DNA of 64,000 nucleotides, taken from Aurifilum marmelostoma (taxonomy: Eukaryota > Ascomycota > Sordariomycetes > Diaporthales > Cryphonectriaceae). The notes under the pieces were generated by a model that saw only the letters and a program-made list of their open reading frames with translations, ran no database searches and was not told where the DNA came from. Positions within the stretch are counted from its first letter, which is position 1; the number at the start of each line of letters is the position of its first letter. Made by a program: the position numbers and the translations under genes. The DNA lies in assembly GCA_027559495.1 (NCBI GenBank), contig JAMXSV010000010.1:248001-312000 (forward strand), given 5' to 3'. This document shows positions 36,730-50,300 of the stretch, piece by piece.

Positions 36730-39700
36730 TTACTGACCGCCCTTCCGCGCCTTCTCTTGTGCCCTGGCCTCGCGGGCTGCACGCACCAGTGGCGAGAGCT
36801 GGGCCAGATCAACGCATTGTTTCATGAACTCATGCTGGAAGTATAGAGTTAGCAGGGGGGATGGCAACATTTTGGAGCTCCTACATTGGGGAAAGGAAAA
36901 AAAAAAGAGAGGGGGGTGGGGGTGGTATACGTACTCGAAGCAGGTCGTGGGCACTAGCACGCTTCTCTGGGTCGACCTTGAGGGCAAAGTACAAAAAGTC
37001 TCTGAAGACGGCGGAGAGGCTGTTCTCGTCCTTGATGGTTGGGGTCCCGTTGGTGGCGATGAGCCAAAGGGCACGGAGGGGCGATTCAGTCAGGTATGGT
37101 GGCTCTCCCTCGATCATCTCGATGGCCATGATACCCAGTGACCAGATGTCCACCTTCCTGCCATACTCCTTCCTAGTGACGACCTCTGGGGCCATCCAGT
37201 ATGGCGTGCCCACCATGGTTGTACGCTTGTTGTGGGCCTCATTGATTGTCGCACAGAAACCGAAATCAGCTGTCACGCACGCGCACACGCACACACCTCG
37301 TTAGCTTTTCCTTGTTCGTGGTGGTATTTTGGGTCCTCGCCGTGACAAACAACTTACTCAGCTTGATATTTCCTTCCATAGAGAGCAATATGTTGTCAGA
37401 CTTGATATCTCTGTGGATCACACCCTTGGAGTGCAGGTGCTGCAGTCCCTTGAGCGTCTCCCTGCAGACAGATGCAATCTGGCCCTCAGTCATAATGTTG
37501 AAGGTCACGACGTCTGTGAGACTGCCTCCCTCCATGTACTCCATCACCACCCACAGCTCACCTGAACAAAGGTAGCTGTCGATAAAGTTGACAATGTTGG
37601 GATGCGAGCTCTCTTTCATGACCAGGATCTCGTTGATGATGAGGTCCTTCTTGGGCTGCTGCTCCAGGTTCATCTGCTTGATGGCGACCAGCCTGTTGCT
37701 GCCCCGCTCGTGTCCAGTAAACACACCGCCGGACGCACCCTGGCCGATCTTGGCGAAACCGCGATAGATCTCACGCGGGTCACCCTCGGAGCAGATGCGC
37801 TTGAGAGACGCAATCACGTCAATGCCGTTGCTCTGTCTCTGTCGATTCCGGGGTCTCGCGCCTGGCACGGCACCCGGCTGGGGCTGCTGGGGCCGCTGGG
37901 CACCGTTCTGCTGCTGCTGCTGCTGCTGCTCGGGCGCTCGGGCGAACTGGTGCTGAGACTGAGGCGGCGTGGGCTGCTGGGCGGGCTGCCTCTTGCTCGG
38001 AGCGCGACCGACCTGGCCAGTCATGGCCGCCTGCGCCTGCGCCATGGCCTGCTCTTGCTGCTGCTGCATCAGCTGCTGCTGGTAGGCAGCGGGGCTGGCC
38101 TGCACTGGGTTATAGGGAGGCGCGGTGCCGTTGACTCGGGAATTCGAACGCGATCTCGATCGGTGCTCTTCGGGTAGCATGGCCGGCGCATCCTTTGCGG
38201 AACTGTAGGAGCCCTCTTCGCCGGTGGGGGGCATGCCGATGCCAGAGTCTTTGGTCGGGTAGGGAGGCTGCGCGTTGGATCGGTTCGACATGCTCACCGG
38301 GGGCTTGGGAGCCGGACGGCTGGGCATCAGGTTGATATCCTTGGTAGGATGAGAGCCACCAATACCTTTCGGGACCGGAGGGGGGGACCGGGGGTTTTCG
38401 AAACTGCCTTCAACATTCTGAGGAAACCGCGGGCTTGCAGGCGGGCTTATCATAGGTGACATACCCGTATAACTTGATGAGAACTGTGCAGACGAGGGCA
38501 TCGTGGCCGAGCCAGGCGCAGAGCCGACCTGGCGCATCTCTGTCGCCCTGGCATCATGGAACTTCTCCAGGTTCTGGTCCTCATGAGGTCTCTCTGTAGT
38601 CTCCTTGTAAAAGGTGAGGACGTCGACGAGCATCTGGGGGTTTGCCTGTCTGTCCTTCTCGGGGATACCGCTCTCGTTGATCAGTCGTTGCCACTCCTTG
38701 GGCAGTCCCTACAGCACAGGCACACAAGCAGCAGTCAGCACGAGGTTTCTCCATCTCTCTCTTTCTCTGTCTCCCAGGCTGACACATTGACGAAGCATGA
38801 CCGATTGGGGGGGGGGGGTTGTAGGAGGAGGAGAAGAAAGGCGCGACGACGAGATGGAGATCAAGTAGAGAAGGAAAAGAGGGAGGGAGGGTTTGTCAAG
38901 AGAGTCGACTGACCGTGAATTGGCCGGTGGAACTATCATAGCCAACGTGGGTGACGTGCACAGGGTTTTCGGGTGCTGAGATGAGCGGCTTCTTGGGGGA
39001 GCCGACGAGACTGGTCATGAAGCCGGAGAAGCCCGTCTTCTTGCGCAGGACCGATGACATCTTGGGCTCCTTGGACTCGTCGGAGAAGCGCTTGGACGGC
39101 GGCAATTGACCGTCGGGCATCTTGGAGCCCTGCGACTTCTCGGCGGCGGCCATGGTGTCAGCAGCAGCCGAGAAGCTGGCGTTGTGATCGACGGACAGGC
39201 CAGCGAGCCGGGTATCAGGGGTGGTATGGGCAGGACGGGGAATGGACGGTCGCTGGGGCGAGCTGGGAGCCTTGATGGCGTCGATGCGATTGAGGATGGC
39301 AGAACCGTCAAAGGGCGCGCCGATGAATTCTTCTGATGCTCTGGAGTTGAGACGATAATGGGTAGCAGAGGCGGCCGTGCCCAGTCCGTAATTAAGATTG
39401 TTGTTGTGGGGATCGGAGAGACGGTGGTGGTCCCTGCTGCGGGACGGGTCCCCTCGATTGGCGCTGGCGGATGACTGGGGTTGCTGCTGCTGCTGGTGCT
39501 GCTGGTGCTGGTGGTGGGAGGAAAAGGACAGACCGGTCGAGAACTCGGCTGAGGGAAGGATAGGGGATGGGTTCAGAGAGCGCTGCTGGTGGTGATACTG
39601 CTGAGGATGGTGACTGCTGCTGCCGCTGCCGACGGGCCCCACAGCAGAGGTGTTTGTGTTTGTGGACGAGGACGAGACAGGAGGGTGTCGTGGGGAGGAA

Positions 39701-39987
39701 CTGTTTGACGCGTTGTTGGAGTTGGGAGTAGTCCTTGCGGGTGGAGCGCTTGGCGCCCGCCTAAGGCTCGTGGAGCTGCGTCTGCTCTGGATGGACAAGG
39801 CGTCGAACCTGGAACCGGCGACGCTGACGCTGGCATCGATGCTGTTGGAGCTGCGGTGCTGGTACTGCTGGTGCGAGCTCGGGGGCTTCTTTGTCAGGCG
39901 GCGCCGTGAAGACGAGGGCGCGGGCGCGGCACTGATGGTGGTCGAGGTCGAGGGCTGGTTAGTGTGGTTTTGGTTAAAGCCGTCCAT
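36730..39987 (-). CDS. STE20: STE20-type p21-activated kinase (PAK)
   Basis: Four exons (39987-38914, 38708-37358, 37269-36935, 36834-36730) give 954 aa in frame. The first about 330 residues are Ser/Pro/Gln/His-rich and disordered. A CRIB domain that binds Cdc42/Rac-GTP follows at about 336-375 (ISAPENPVHVTHVGYD, then GLPKEWQRLINESGI across an exon junction). After a second Gln/Pro-rich linker comes the kinase domain, about 670-930: glycine loop KIGQGASGGVF, catalytic Lys VAIKQM, HRDIKSDN, TDFGF and GTPYWMAPE. There is no PH domain, which separates it from CLA4 and points to STE20, as in fungal MST20-type kinases. It acts at the cortex in polarity and upstream of MAPK cascades. A seven-base G run at 38380-38386 keeps its frame. 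The start is the ATG opening MDGFNQN. Confidence 0.96.
38807..38818. repeat. G12 mononucleotide tract (intronic; C on sense strand)
   Basis: Twelve G in the first intron of STE20. Confidence 0.95.
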
Positions 39988-42808
39988 GATCCCACACGAC
40001 ACACAACGTCCGAGGAGGCGGCTGGGCCTAGGTCGGGGGGGGAGGGGCCAGGGGGGCGTAAAGTTCGACACAACAAGGAGGCAGAGGGGGGAAGAATGGG
40101 AAAAAGAATAAGGGCGAAACGGAAGTTGGGTCTAGCTGAAAGGCGCGGGACGGGCGTGTGTCCTCCTCTCTACTGTGTGGTCAAGGTGTAAGACGGGGGG
40201 GGAACTGGGGGGGGGGTCCCAAGAGAAGGGGGCCCAAAGCCGCTCTGATCACACTGCTGGGCAGAAGGGTTGGTGGTTGGCCAATGACGTGGGCCGATGT
40301 GTCTACGGGGAGATGAGCCCGCACGCCGCTGTCAGAAGACCAGGCCTGCTGTAACCTCCAGAACAGCAGGGTTGCTTGCTTGCTTGCCCGTCCTGAACCT
40401 GGGTTGACGAGATTAGAGGAGATGCACGAGAGTGCCGCGTGGGTTTTGGTTGGTCTCTGTCGCCGCCCGTGGCTTGCTGGGCCGCTGGTGAGGGCGAGCT
40501 AAAAGGCGAGCGAGGGCAGAAAGGGAGCGACTTGGTGCTCCGAAAAAGGAGAGCAGAGATGTGACGTGTTGTCGAACAAGAAAGAAAGAGAGAAAATAAA
40601 AACAGAACAAAAGAAGAAGACGAAAAGGAGGCAGAGTTGCAGGAGGAGGAAGCAGGGAGTAGAGGCTTGGATGGAGTTGGCCGCCGTGGCAAAGGGAAGC
40701 AGCAGTAGCAGCAGGGCCTGAGTTGAGCGTGGGCGCCCGCGGTGGTATCCGCCGCCGTGTGGTGTGTTTGTGTGCGCGTGTGTGTTGTGTTTGTACCCTG
40801 CTCTCTGGATCTAGGTCGTCGTCTGTGCTGGGTGTGTCCTCGTTTCGGTCCGTAATTGTACGTTGGTATGTACTAATGGTACTTTCAGAGACCGTCGAAG
40901 GGGCGGATGGATGCACATTGGTTGGGGGGTTGGATGGGGGAGTGGGAAACCGTTCTGAGCTCGGACAGGCCGCGCAATTGGTGAAATCTAGGAGGTTGTT
41001 GTCATTTCTCTCGTGACCCGTGCCCGACCTGGGTCTTGTTGTCTTGCAGTCTCGCTGTCTGCCAACAGGTCGTCCCTGGGGCCAGCTTTGAGGTCGATCC
41101 TATGACTCTGGACCCTCCTCCTGTGCTTGTGCTAAGCTTCTGCGAGCAGCATCAACAGATCAGCAAGCCCAAGGACCCCGCGCCTTGACGTGTAGACAGA
41201 CGTAATGCGCCGCCGTGTGCTATAGGCCGTATCGTATCGCTACTCCTTCTCGCCCGTATAGAACGGGGAATTACCAGTCGCAAGGGAACCTGCTGGGGAC
41301 TCTGCCTTGGCCAAGGCCTGCCTGCAATTGTTCCCCAATATCCTCCCTGCTGTAACACCTTTGCGTACGCACTATGGGGGGTTAGGTCCTGGTCCTGCGG
41401 CAGGGCTACGACAAGGTTCGATAGGGCGGGCGAGCGGTGGGGTCCTGCGGACGCTTGATCAGGAATTGGACTTAGTGGGTGGCCGTCCCTCTCGATAACG
41501 CTGGGCGGGGGGCCCGCTGTGGGTGAGTGGTGATGGGGTCTCCCTGCTGCTGCGCTGTAGCTGTCACAGTGGTACTATGGGGGGTGGGAAGCAGCCAAGC
41601 GGCTTAGCTTGGCTGGCCTGGTCTGGCCTGGACAGGAGTCGCGCGAGAAGGTGCGTTTGCTGACTGGCTTGGGTACTTCCGAGGTTCTGCAAAGAGCAAA
41701 CGGTATGATTAGAGCTTCAAGCCTGGACAATGCGAGTGCGAAAAGGGCGATTGTGCATAGAGACAGGCCGTGTTTTCGCCTCCTAACAAGCTCCTGGTTG
41801 GGCACCCCTGGTATGCTCTGTGGCTTGCGGGTCTAAGGCGACGCTGCTATCGGCGCGGCCCTGAGGAGAGAGCAGGTGATGGTGATGGCTTACCTAAGGT
41901 GCAGTGAAGGTCTCTACGCCCAAAAAGTGGCCTAGAATGCAGAGGCCCTCAACTCGCCAAACTGCTGGTGTTTCCGATTCCCCTGTATCGGATCGAGTCC
42001 GAGTCAAAAGGGCCGTTTTGTCTGGTTGATCTTGGAGCACAGGGTCCTTCTGGTTTTCGCGCTGGAACGATGACGAACGGTCAGACAACGAGGGAAAACG
42101 GTGAGGAATCTTGGTGCTATGTTCCGCTTCTCGGTGATGTTGCTTCTCCCACCACAGTTTTGTCGCCTTTTCAAATCCCTTCGCCCGCTGATAATAGATG
42201 CTGCAGTACACAGTATAGCCTTCCAAAGGCACGATTGTAGCACTGGAGTACTTGTGTTGACAGTGCGATAGAGATGCTTGAGATCTCATCAATACGGAGT
42301 GCTTGGTGGTGCTCAGCTGCGGAGAAAGCCGTATGTTCAACAGTGCGAGAGAGAGACATCAGAGTGGGGTAGCCCAAGACAGACAGTATGAAGTTCATAT
42401 TCTGCACGGTAGCTGGGATACAGTCCTGTTTGGGAATGTATAGTGGGGCTGCCACATGGTCCAGGCTCATAGGGGTCCCTGGGGACCACAAGGACAGTTC
42501 CAAGATCCCCCCTAGTGGTGCTGCAGGCCCTGGCCTCTGGACTGATCTGCCCACCAGCTTTTGCCAGCTGGCTGCGGCTCAGCAGTACCCTTTTCCATAT
42601 CACCTCACCCCTGGGGCTAACATCCTCCTCTGCCAGTTTGCCCCTCCAAATCTCCTCGGAGTCATCCCTTCATGCTCAACATAATCTTGCTCAAGGCAGC
42701 TTGCAGGAGATAATTGCCCCTGATGGCCAGGTGATGGCTACCAATCGATATAGTATGAATACCAGAATGTGGCCAAAAGCTGTGCACGGCCTGCCAGGCG
42801 GCCTGCCA

Positions 42809-42825
42809 CCCCCCCCCCCCCCCCC
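42809..42825. repeat. C17 mononucleotide tract
   Basis: Seventeen C, the longest G/C run of the window, in the 5.3 kb gene-free interval. Confidence 0.95.
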
Positions 42826-44088
42826 TGGACCCCTAATGCCCATGCACAGAAGTTCTTTTCATGACACTATGGTACCACAGTACTTTGTACAATATGGTAT
42901 GATTCCCCAGTCCTCTGTATTACTCAAGCCCAAATTAACTGCAAATTTTAATTCATCTATCTCAGCCTCTCATCTTGATCCTTACTATTTTCCTCTCCTT
43001 CCCACCACACCGTTCTTGTATCTGCCATGGCATTCCATATCAGAGGAGGCCAAATCCTGAGAGATTCCCATTGCCCGACATTGATGCCGGCATATATGTC
43101 CATGACTTGCTTGGCCCATTTAGTAGTTCATGCTCCCCCTGCCTTGCTCAATAACCCATCCATCCGCTCCAGATAATATGGCACTGTTATAATACATGGA
43201 AGTGCTTGAACTCATGATGATATCACAGAAATATGCTTTCCAATAACCCATATTTAATTTCCTCATGTTGAAGAATTCGCCCTCTCATCCTCGCCAGGTC
43301 CCGGTCAGTCCCCAAAGCTTTTCAAGGTAATAATCCCATCTGGGTATGATGGTTCCAAAAGCACAAACATTCCATGTGCCCTTCGGCACCCTCAAACAGC
43401 ATACCATCACCATGTAGAGAGGGGGGTGTCACATTGCCAGGAAGAGAAGTGTATCTCCACAGGATGAGTTGGGACGATACAGGGGCACCACAGACTCCAG
43501 GTTGAAGTAGGCCCGAGCTCCCCAAGTCATCTCCAGTGATGTGCAGTATGGCGAGAAAGCTTTGCCAAGTTATGATGCTCAGTCCGTGCTCAAGCACCAG
43601 GAGCAACCGTGGCCTCGGCCTGCCTTGCTTTCCCAAACTTTTCCGTCCATAGACTTTGCCATAGATGCCTGACAAGCCTTTTAAGGCCTATGTTACCTTC
43701 CTGTTCCTACATGGCAGGTGGAAGTATAATCAGTTGCCCACTACCATCCAATGGTAAAGTAGCCATTGGTATTGTCATTGCTTCGAGTTGAGACGGGGCT
43801 TTGCGGTCGGATTTCTTCCAGGTAGGTACAGTATATGAGTTCGGGACGCTCTGACGATGGGTCAGTGCTAGGGTCTCGTCTTCCATAGACTTTGCGTGTT
43901 CTTCGATATGTCTTCTGGCTCGAGGAATCTTAATGGGCTAGCTGGAGTGTCTTTTCCTCGTCTGGGTCCGAAACCGGTTCGTAATTACTGCTTCGGTCAC
44001 AGCTGTCAGCTCGTGCTCTCTAAAGACGCCGATGTACCAGCCAGGGAGAGGAGTCATGCCAAAAGATAAGGTGCTCAAGCAGATGAAG

Positions 44089-44108
44089 TTTTTTTTTTTT
44101 TTTTTTTT
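44089..44108. repeat. T20 mononucleotide tract
   Basis: Twenty T in the same gene-free interval. Confidence 0.95.
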
Positions 44109-45322
44109 GAGGTAAGAACGTAGCCAAGATCTGAAGGCAATTGGCTTCCACAGCACTTTGTCTTCCATCCTGCGGGCGGCAAAAACGGTAATGCCTTCGA
44201 GGCTCTGCCGGCCGCATCTCGAGCCATGGACGTCCTCGTCTGGAAAAGAAATAGAAAGTAACAAGAGTAATTAATTCGACGCTGCTGAAGAAACGCGAGG
44301 CCGTGTTGTCTTCATACCCAGTTTGTTCGCGAGGGCACCCTGTACCATCCAGCAACAAATGCTACCCTGAAGCCCTCCCCGTTCTCAACAGCGATACTGA
44401 GCTTGGATCATTATGCGCTCAATAGAAGGCAGGGAAACTTCCAATTTCTTTCTTACTAATATTCTGCCTATTTTGTGGCCCTGGTGACTAGCCGAACTGG
44501 CGGGGCTGGCAGCTCTCCCCCTAGGCACAAGCTCAGGGTCCAACGAGGCTGAACAGCGGCACACGGCTGAGCAGGCACGCGGCTGAGCTACAACTACACG
44601 AGGCTACTGCCAAAGGCAATGTTATTGTACAATACAATATTTAGAAAAGAAAATGTATTGTCCTCCCATGATACTAGCTGTCTATAAAAAGAAAAAAGAG
44701 AAAGAGAAACAGAAATCTTGACAATGCCAGCACACAGTACAGATAGAGAATAGAGGTGAGGTTGTGGGAAAGATCCTGAAGTTTCCTCAGCCGCGCGGGG
44801 CCCCCCTCCCTCTGCCTCTCCCATGCAGCACATTGTCCTCAAGTTGGCTAGCCTCGCGACTCACTACACCACGACTCACTGCAACACTGCACCACGACTC
44901 ACTGTGATGTCGCCTGGCAGCAACACCCTCGATCCTCGCAGCTGCCCCGCCTTCAGCCCCGCCGCCAAATCCCCTCCTGTCTATATAACTGGCAGTTTGT
45001 GCACTCTCAGCAACAAACTTCTGCCAGCTTCCTCTCTCTCCCCCTCCCCCTCTCTCTAGGTCCAGCTTTCTTTTCTCTCCCCTCAACAAGCACCCATCCA
45101 CCCCCCACCTCCCACCTCCCATCCTCATCTTCCAGCTCACCTCCCACTTCATCAAACCACACCTCTCTCCATCATCAGAGACTGTGTGCAGCATACACAA
45201 GGCCTCACAGCCAGCCAATCCCATCCTAGTAAGCAGATCATCTCACATTACCAACACCTCATACCAGCAGACATCCACTGACAAAACACTACGATCTACA
45301 GATCGAAACTTTTGCAGCCAAG

Positions 45323-46697
45323 ATGGATCAGCTTCCCGTCATCAACATGCCGTCTCTGGAGGGGGCATACATTAGGTTCTGGGAAGTAGCCGGGTCTCAC
45401 ATTGACCCTAACTCTGTCGACCTTGAGACGAGGTGAGTTGTCGCTCATATCAGCCCCCCCCCGGGGGTCCTTTCCCACCCCGGGCCTTCTTTCCCATGCC
45501 TTCTTCCACCTGTTGCCACGTTCCTGTTTAGGAAACAAGACTCGAAGCAAGAGCAAGCTCGGGATCCTGAGGACCGTTTCGCAGGCAAAGCACTAACTGG
45601 TTTGCTCTTCTTCCCACTAGCCTCGCTGCCAATGGCTGGCCCTTGGCCCACGATGCCAGTCTGACCTTTGGCCCAGAGATGCAGCCCATCAGGGTCCATG
45701 CAGTTGTTCTGGCGCACTGTTGCAACGGAGTGGCCGATGAGTTCGCCTCCCCTCCAGCTGGAGTCGAGCCCAGCTTTTCCATTGCCGGCATCGACAAGTA
45801 CGAGTATCACGAGGGTGTCCAGATGTTGGTGCAGCTTCTCTACAAATATGGTGAGTACCGGCCCAGCCCCTTCTTCTTCTTCTACCCGCTTCCCCGAAAC
45901 GACGATAGCTGATCTTCTTGATGTTCGCAGAGCCCTTTACGGCAGAGTCGACCAACGTTGTGAACGAAGCCTGCCGCGCGAAGCCTCTATTGTTCTGGAT
46001 CGGATTCCTGATCGGCGTGTCCCACCTCCGCCCTAAGAGAACCATCCTCGAGCAGTACGCCATCCAGGGCTACAGGGCCGCCCTCGACTCCATGTTGCTA
46101 CCGATCTGCCAGGTCGTGACCCCGACGGGCAACCGTGGCTCCATGGAGTGGCTTGCCCAGGACGTGGGCACTACCCTGGCTCGCATGGGCATCGTCGATG
46201 CCGTGAAGCAGCTGGACCCCCTCCTGCGCCCTGTCGACACTCAGGTCAACAGCCAGATGCAGTTCTTCGTTGACGCGGCGCCAGAGCTCATGGCCGAGCT
46301 CGCCAACTTCTGCGTCGCCGTCAACGCCCGCGCTCTCGAGGCGCCTGGACCCAGCAGCCCCGGCATCATGCGCGAGGTTGGCATGCTCTGCAAGTCTGAG
46401 TCCTACCCCGTCTTCTCGGACGCCTTCATGGACCGCGTCAGAACCTGTCGCCTCATCCGCCTGGACAGCATCATCATCCCTCGCAAGAACAGCCACGATG
46501 AGACTTGTTCCTGCCCCTGTTTGCCTGTCTGCCCCAAGATCAGTCGGGCCGGTCTCATACGAAAGGCCCAGCCGTCTGACCAGCCTCCCAACCTGGCAAC
46601 CCAGGAATGGGTTGTCATCAACCCCTTCGATGGCGGCGCAACCCGTATGTGCAAGCCGTGCGTCCAGCGCTGCCCTTCCCTTCCCTGGCGCCTCTAA
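45323..46697 (+). CDS. Unrecognised fungal protein with a C-terminal Cys cluster
   Basis: Three exons (45323-45432, 45621-45850, 45931-46697) give 368 aa in frame with clean GT/AG borders. I do not recognise the family. The body is globular and mostly helical (MEWLAQDVGTTLARMGIVDA, ELMAELANFCVAVNARALE), with no signal peptide and no convincing membrane helix. The last 80 residues contain seven Cys, grouped as ETCSCPCLPVCPK and later MCKPCVQRCP, which could bind a metal. A further intron in this tail cannot be excluded, because the sequence from about 46490 reads less regularly. A long CT-rich leader precedes the start. It converges with SCP160. Confidence 0.75.
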
Positions 46698-47329
46698 AGG
46701 GGCGACCTAAGTCGAGGACCAGCCGACAAGGTTTGCAATCATGATGGACAAGGTGATGACGATTTGGAGGACACATTGGACCCGCAGGGAGATGTTTGCC
46801 CGCTACACGAAGGATCAGGTAGTATCTTCTGCCTCACTTGTTAGCCTTTTTACTTTTCATTCGTCTTTTAGAACCAGATAGCCTGACTCTAGGGTTGAGG
46901 ACATACGGGCTAGTTGATCATGAGGAACCAAGAAATTCTTGGATCCCGCACATCAACATTACCATGAACAAGCCTGTCCCGGGAACCCAAATGATAGGAG
47001 CAGGATGAATTACAGGAGCAAAGTGTTTTCGAGACCGAGTCGTGATTGGACTGCCTGGGATTTTGATGCTACCCACTATTTAACTGAATGCAATGCTTGC
47101 GAACTTCATGAGGTCCCAGAAAAATCTGAGCCACGATCATAGGACTTTTCCCAACCGGCCTGACCATTCCAAAAACAAAGCAAGAGTTTGGGGGAAATAG
47201 AAAGAAAGAAAGAAAAAAAGGACAAAAGAGCACAAACCCGTACCGATTTACGCGTCACCGCCGGCTGACGCCGGCTGTCTTGCCGTTCACCAACGTCAGA
47301 AAACTGAAGGCAGCAGAGGTAGAGTCGCC
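46698..47329. other. Convergent 3' regions before SCP160
   Basis: 632 bp; purine-rich AGAAAGAAAGA tract around 47200-47225. No gene supported. Confidence 0.5.
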
Positions 47330-50300
47330 CTAGTCCCTCGCCCTGGACCCGTTCTGCCCGTCTCGCACAGCAGCAAGGATGAGATCCTTGGCCTTCTCGA
47401 CACCATCCTTGGTACCGATGACCTCGATGGCCTCGCCGTTATCACGAGGCACATTGATCTTGCACCCGCTCTGCTTGCGGATGGAGTTGACCTTGCTTCC
47501 ACCTTGACCAATCACGTGTCGGTAGGTCTTTGGGTCGGGCAGGACCAGGTAGCCGGTCACATTGTCCTTGGCCTGGTTCATCGCTGCGGTGATGGCATTC
47601 TTGGCCTTCTCGATGTCCTCTGCAGATCCCTTCAGGACCCAGGGGATCTCGCCCTCCTCGCTGGAGACGCTCTCGACGACATTCCAGGAGTGGGCGTCCT
47701 CGTCGGCTTCATCAGTGATGAGGGGAAGCGAGCCGCCGTTGGCCCGGGGCGCGGCAGCCGCCTTTGATGGTGGTGTTTGACCGGCGTGGTCAACGGTGAC
47801 GTGGTAATCACTTCTCAGTTTGCGGAAAAACTGGCCATTGTTGGAGATGGCCTGGTGCAGGTTTCGCGGGACCTGAACCGTCTCCACCGGCTTGTCCTTC
47901 GTCAGGCTGGCGATGTGCTCCTTGGCCTTGTCGACAGCTGCCTGCTGGCCAGTGATCTTGACCGCCGTATCTGTGCTTCCCTGGCGAGGAATGTCAATCG
48001 TGACACTGAACTGTTCCTCCAGGCGCTTCTTGGTGTCTCCACCGCGACCGATCAGGGACCTATGCTTCTCGGTGGCGACATCGACCGTGGCTGTGACCTG
48101 GCTATCCCGGACGGAAACAAAGTCCTGGATCTGCTTGATCAGGTTCTCGACGACCGCTGAGCGGCCCTCCAGGGTGATGGTGTTGCCGTCAGCCTCCTGC
48201 TTGGGGAACTGGATGAGGCGAGCACGCTCTCTGGCATCGTCAGGGCCTCCGGCCTTGGTGACCATCTCGCGCAGGTGAGCACCTGGGAGGAAGAATGTTA
48301 GTCTCGTGACCGAGCATAGATCATTTGGAAGTCGACTTACCCCCAGCTCCAATTAGTGCTCTGTGGTACTTCCGCTCCACGTCGATAGTCTTGGAGACGG
48401 TGTCATCAAAGGCGGCCTTCTTCTCCTCCAGGATCTTCTTGGCCTTCTCCACGCTCGCCTTCTTGCCCTTGATGGTGAGCTCGACGAGGGGCTCGTCCGA
48501 GTCCCTGTCGTTGGGAACATCGATCTTCGTCTCGGTCTGCTGGCGTAGGGCCTCCATGGCAGCACCTCCTTGTCCGATCAAGGACGGCAGCTGCTTCCGT
48601 TGGACGGTGACGGTTCCGGTGAACGACTGTTCCTTCACCCAATCGTAGAGCTGCTTCAGCTCATCATAAGAGGAACTGACGCCCTTGCTCGGGCCGCGAA
48701 TGATGATCTGATCAGGGGCTTGCTGACGACGGGGCCTGGCTGCCTCGCCAGCGGCCTCGGCAGCGTTGTCGTCCTCCTTTCCGTTCTTCTCAGCTCGCGG
48801 GAAGAAGATCATGACATTGTACCGGTTCTGCAGCCTATTGACGGTCTTGCCCTCGGGGCCGATCAGGTCGCGATGGAACTTGGGCTCCACCGTCAGCGTC
48901 TTGGTGGTCTCGTCGGCAAGCTCCTTGCCAAGCGACTCAATGTGTGACCGTGCGGCCGCGGCCTTGGCCTTGGGGCCCTTGAGCTGGACCTTGCCGTTCT
49001 CGACCTGGATCTCGACGTCGAACTTGTCGCGAAGGTCCTTGATGCGGCTTCCCTGCTTTCCAATGAGGTGGTTGGCATACTGCTGCGGGAAGTCAAACTC
49101 CAGGGTGAAATCGCGTTCCTTCTCGTCCGCCTTCTCCTGCTCCACAAAGGCCTTCACATGCTCTGCCAGACGCTGCGTTGCCGTCTCTGGTCCGCGCAGG
49201 GTTACAGTAGAACCGGTGTTCGAGACGCGGATCCGGATCTGGTTGGGACCACGCTTGTCCTGCTCCTTCTGGATGAACCTCCGGAGCCTGTCGTGGAACT
49301 TGACAGGGACCTCGATGTTGACAGTGGTGATCGAGTCCTGCTGATCCAGGATATCTCTGATGTGCTTCTCGGCAGCGCGCAAACCCTCCTCAAATGCCTT
49401 GACGTCACTCTGCGACGGGGCAGCACGTGGAATCTCGTATGGGCTTCCGGCGGCGCCGGGGGCTTCGTAGACAAGCAGGACGGGCGTGCCGGTTTCAGAC
49501 ACCGCAGGGACCACGAGCTGGACACCATAGTTGTCGCGAACGTGCCGGCTGACCTCGTTCTGCATGTAAGGGTGAAAGAACGGGTCCACATCGACGGTTC
49601 TCATCCTGGAGGGCGGGTGACTCTCAAAGATGCTGCGGATGTCCGAGGTCGCAGCGGCGGTGGACTGTCCCTGCGGCAGGAAGAGTTCCCAAGGAAGAGC
49701 GCCATCCTGGGAGAACGGAGTGTTGATGTGGGCACGATACTGCTTCTCCAGGCGATCGATCTCATTGCGGTGGCGCAGGTAGCGTGTGACGTTCTTGGAG
49801 TGAACCGCACCCCTGCCGGGCGCTTGCTTGTTGGTCCACTTTAGATGATCAACATTGTTCATGTTCATGCTCTGCGCCAGCGTCTCTGCCTTCTCCAGAG
49901 CTGCACCGATGCGGTCCTCGGGCCCGACGATGGTGATGGCATCATCATCTTCATCTGTCGGCAGGATGATGGCACAGCCGGTCTCGTCGAAAAACTCCTC
50001 AGGAGACATTCCCGAGTGGCCAATGATGAACTGGTGGCGGCCGCGCTGGATCTCAAGCTGCTGCAGGAACAGCTGTTCGCGGAGCTCCGCAGCACGGCGC
50101 TCGATCTCCTGCTTCAAAGCGAGGACAGCCTCGCGCTCACCCTCCAGCTGGATATGGTGGTCCTGTGCAGGACGGAAGGCAGGGCGCTGGCCAGGCGCAG
50201 GGACCGGCGTGGTGACCTGAGATGACCACGTGGAGTGAGGCGGAATGCGCATCTGAGCCGGGCTGGCATCGCTGGTGGAGTTGGCGATGAAAGGGTAGAA

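Larger units (their letters stand above)
39988..45322. other. Gene-free interval, 5.3 kb
   Basis: The largest gap in the window. The first kilobase is the GC-rich upstream region of STE20; the last 500 bp before 45323 is a CT-rich leader-like stretch (TCTCTCCC, CACCTCCC repeats). Between them there is no joinable coding pattern and no reverse-transcriptase, integrase or transposase motif in any frame. It carries C17 at 42809-42825 and T20 at 44089-44108. Confidence 0.5.

Noticed and set aside
38050..38060. CTG/CAG repeats in STE20 considered as unstable microsatellite
   Set aside because: They encode Gln runs in the disordered linker and stay in frame; ordinary for PAK kinases.
38380..38386. 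Seven-base G run in STE20 suspected as a sixth frameshift
   Set aside because: The reading SPPPVPKG continues unbroken and the gene is an exact multiple of three.
42300..43700. Possible transposon remnant in the 5.3 kb gap
   Set aside because: No terminal repeats, no transposase or RT motifs in any frame; several short frames are unrelated to each other.
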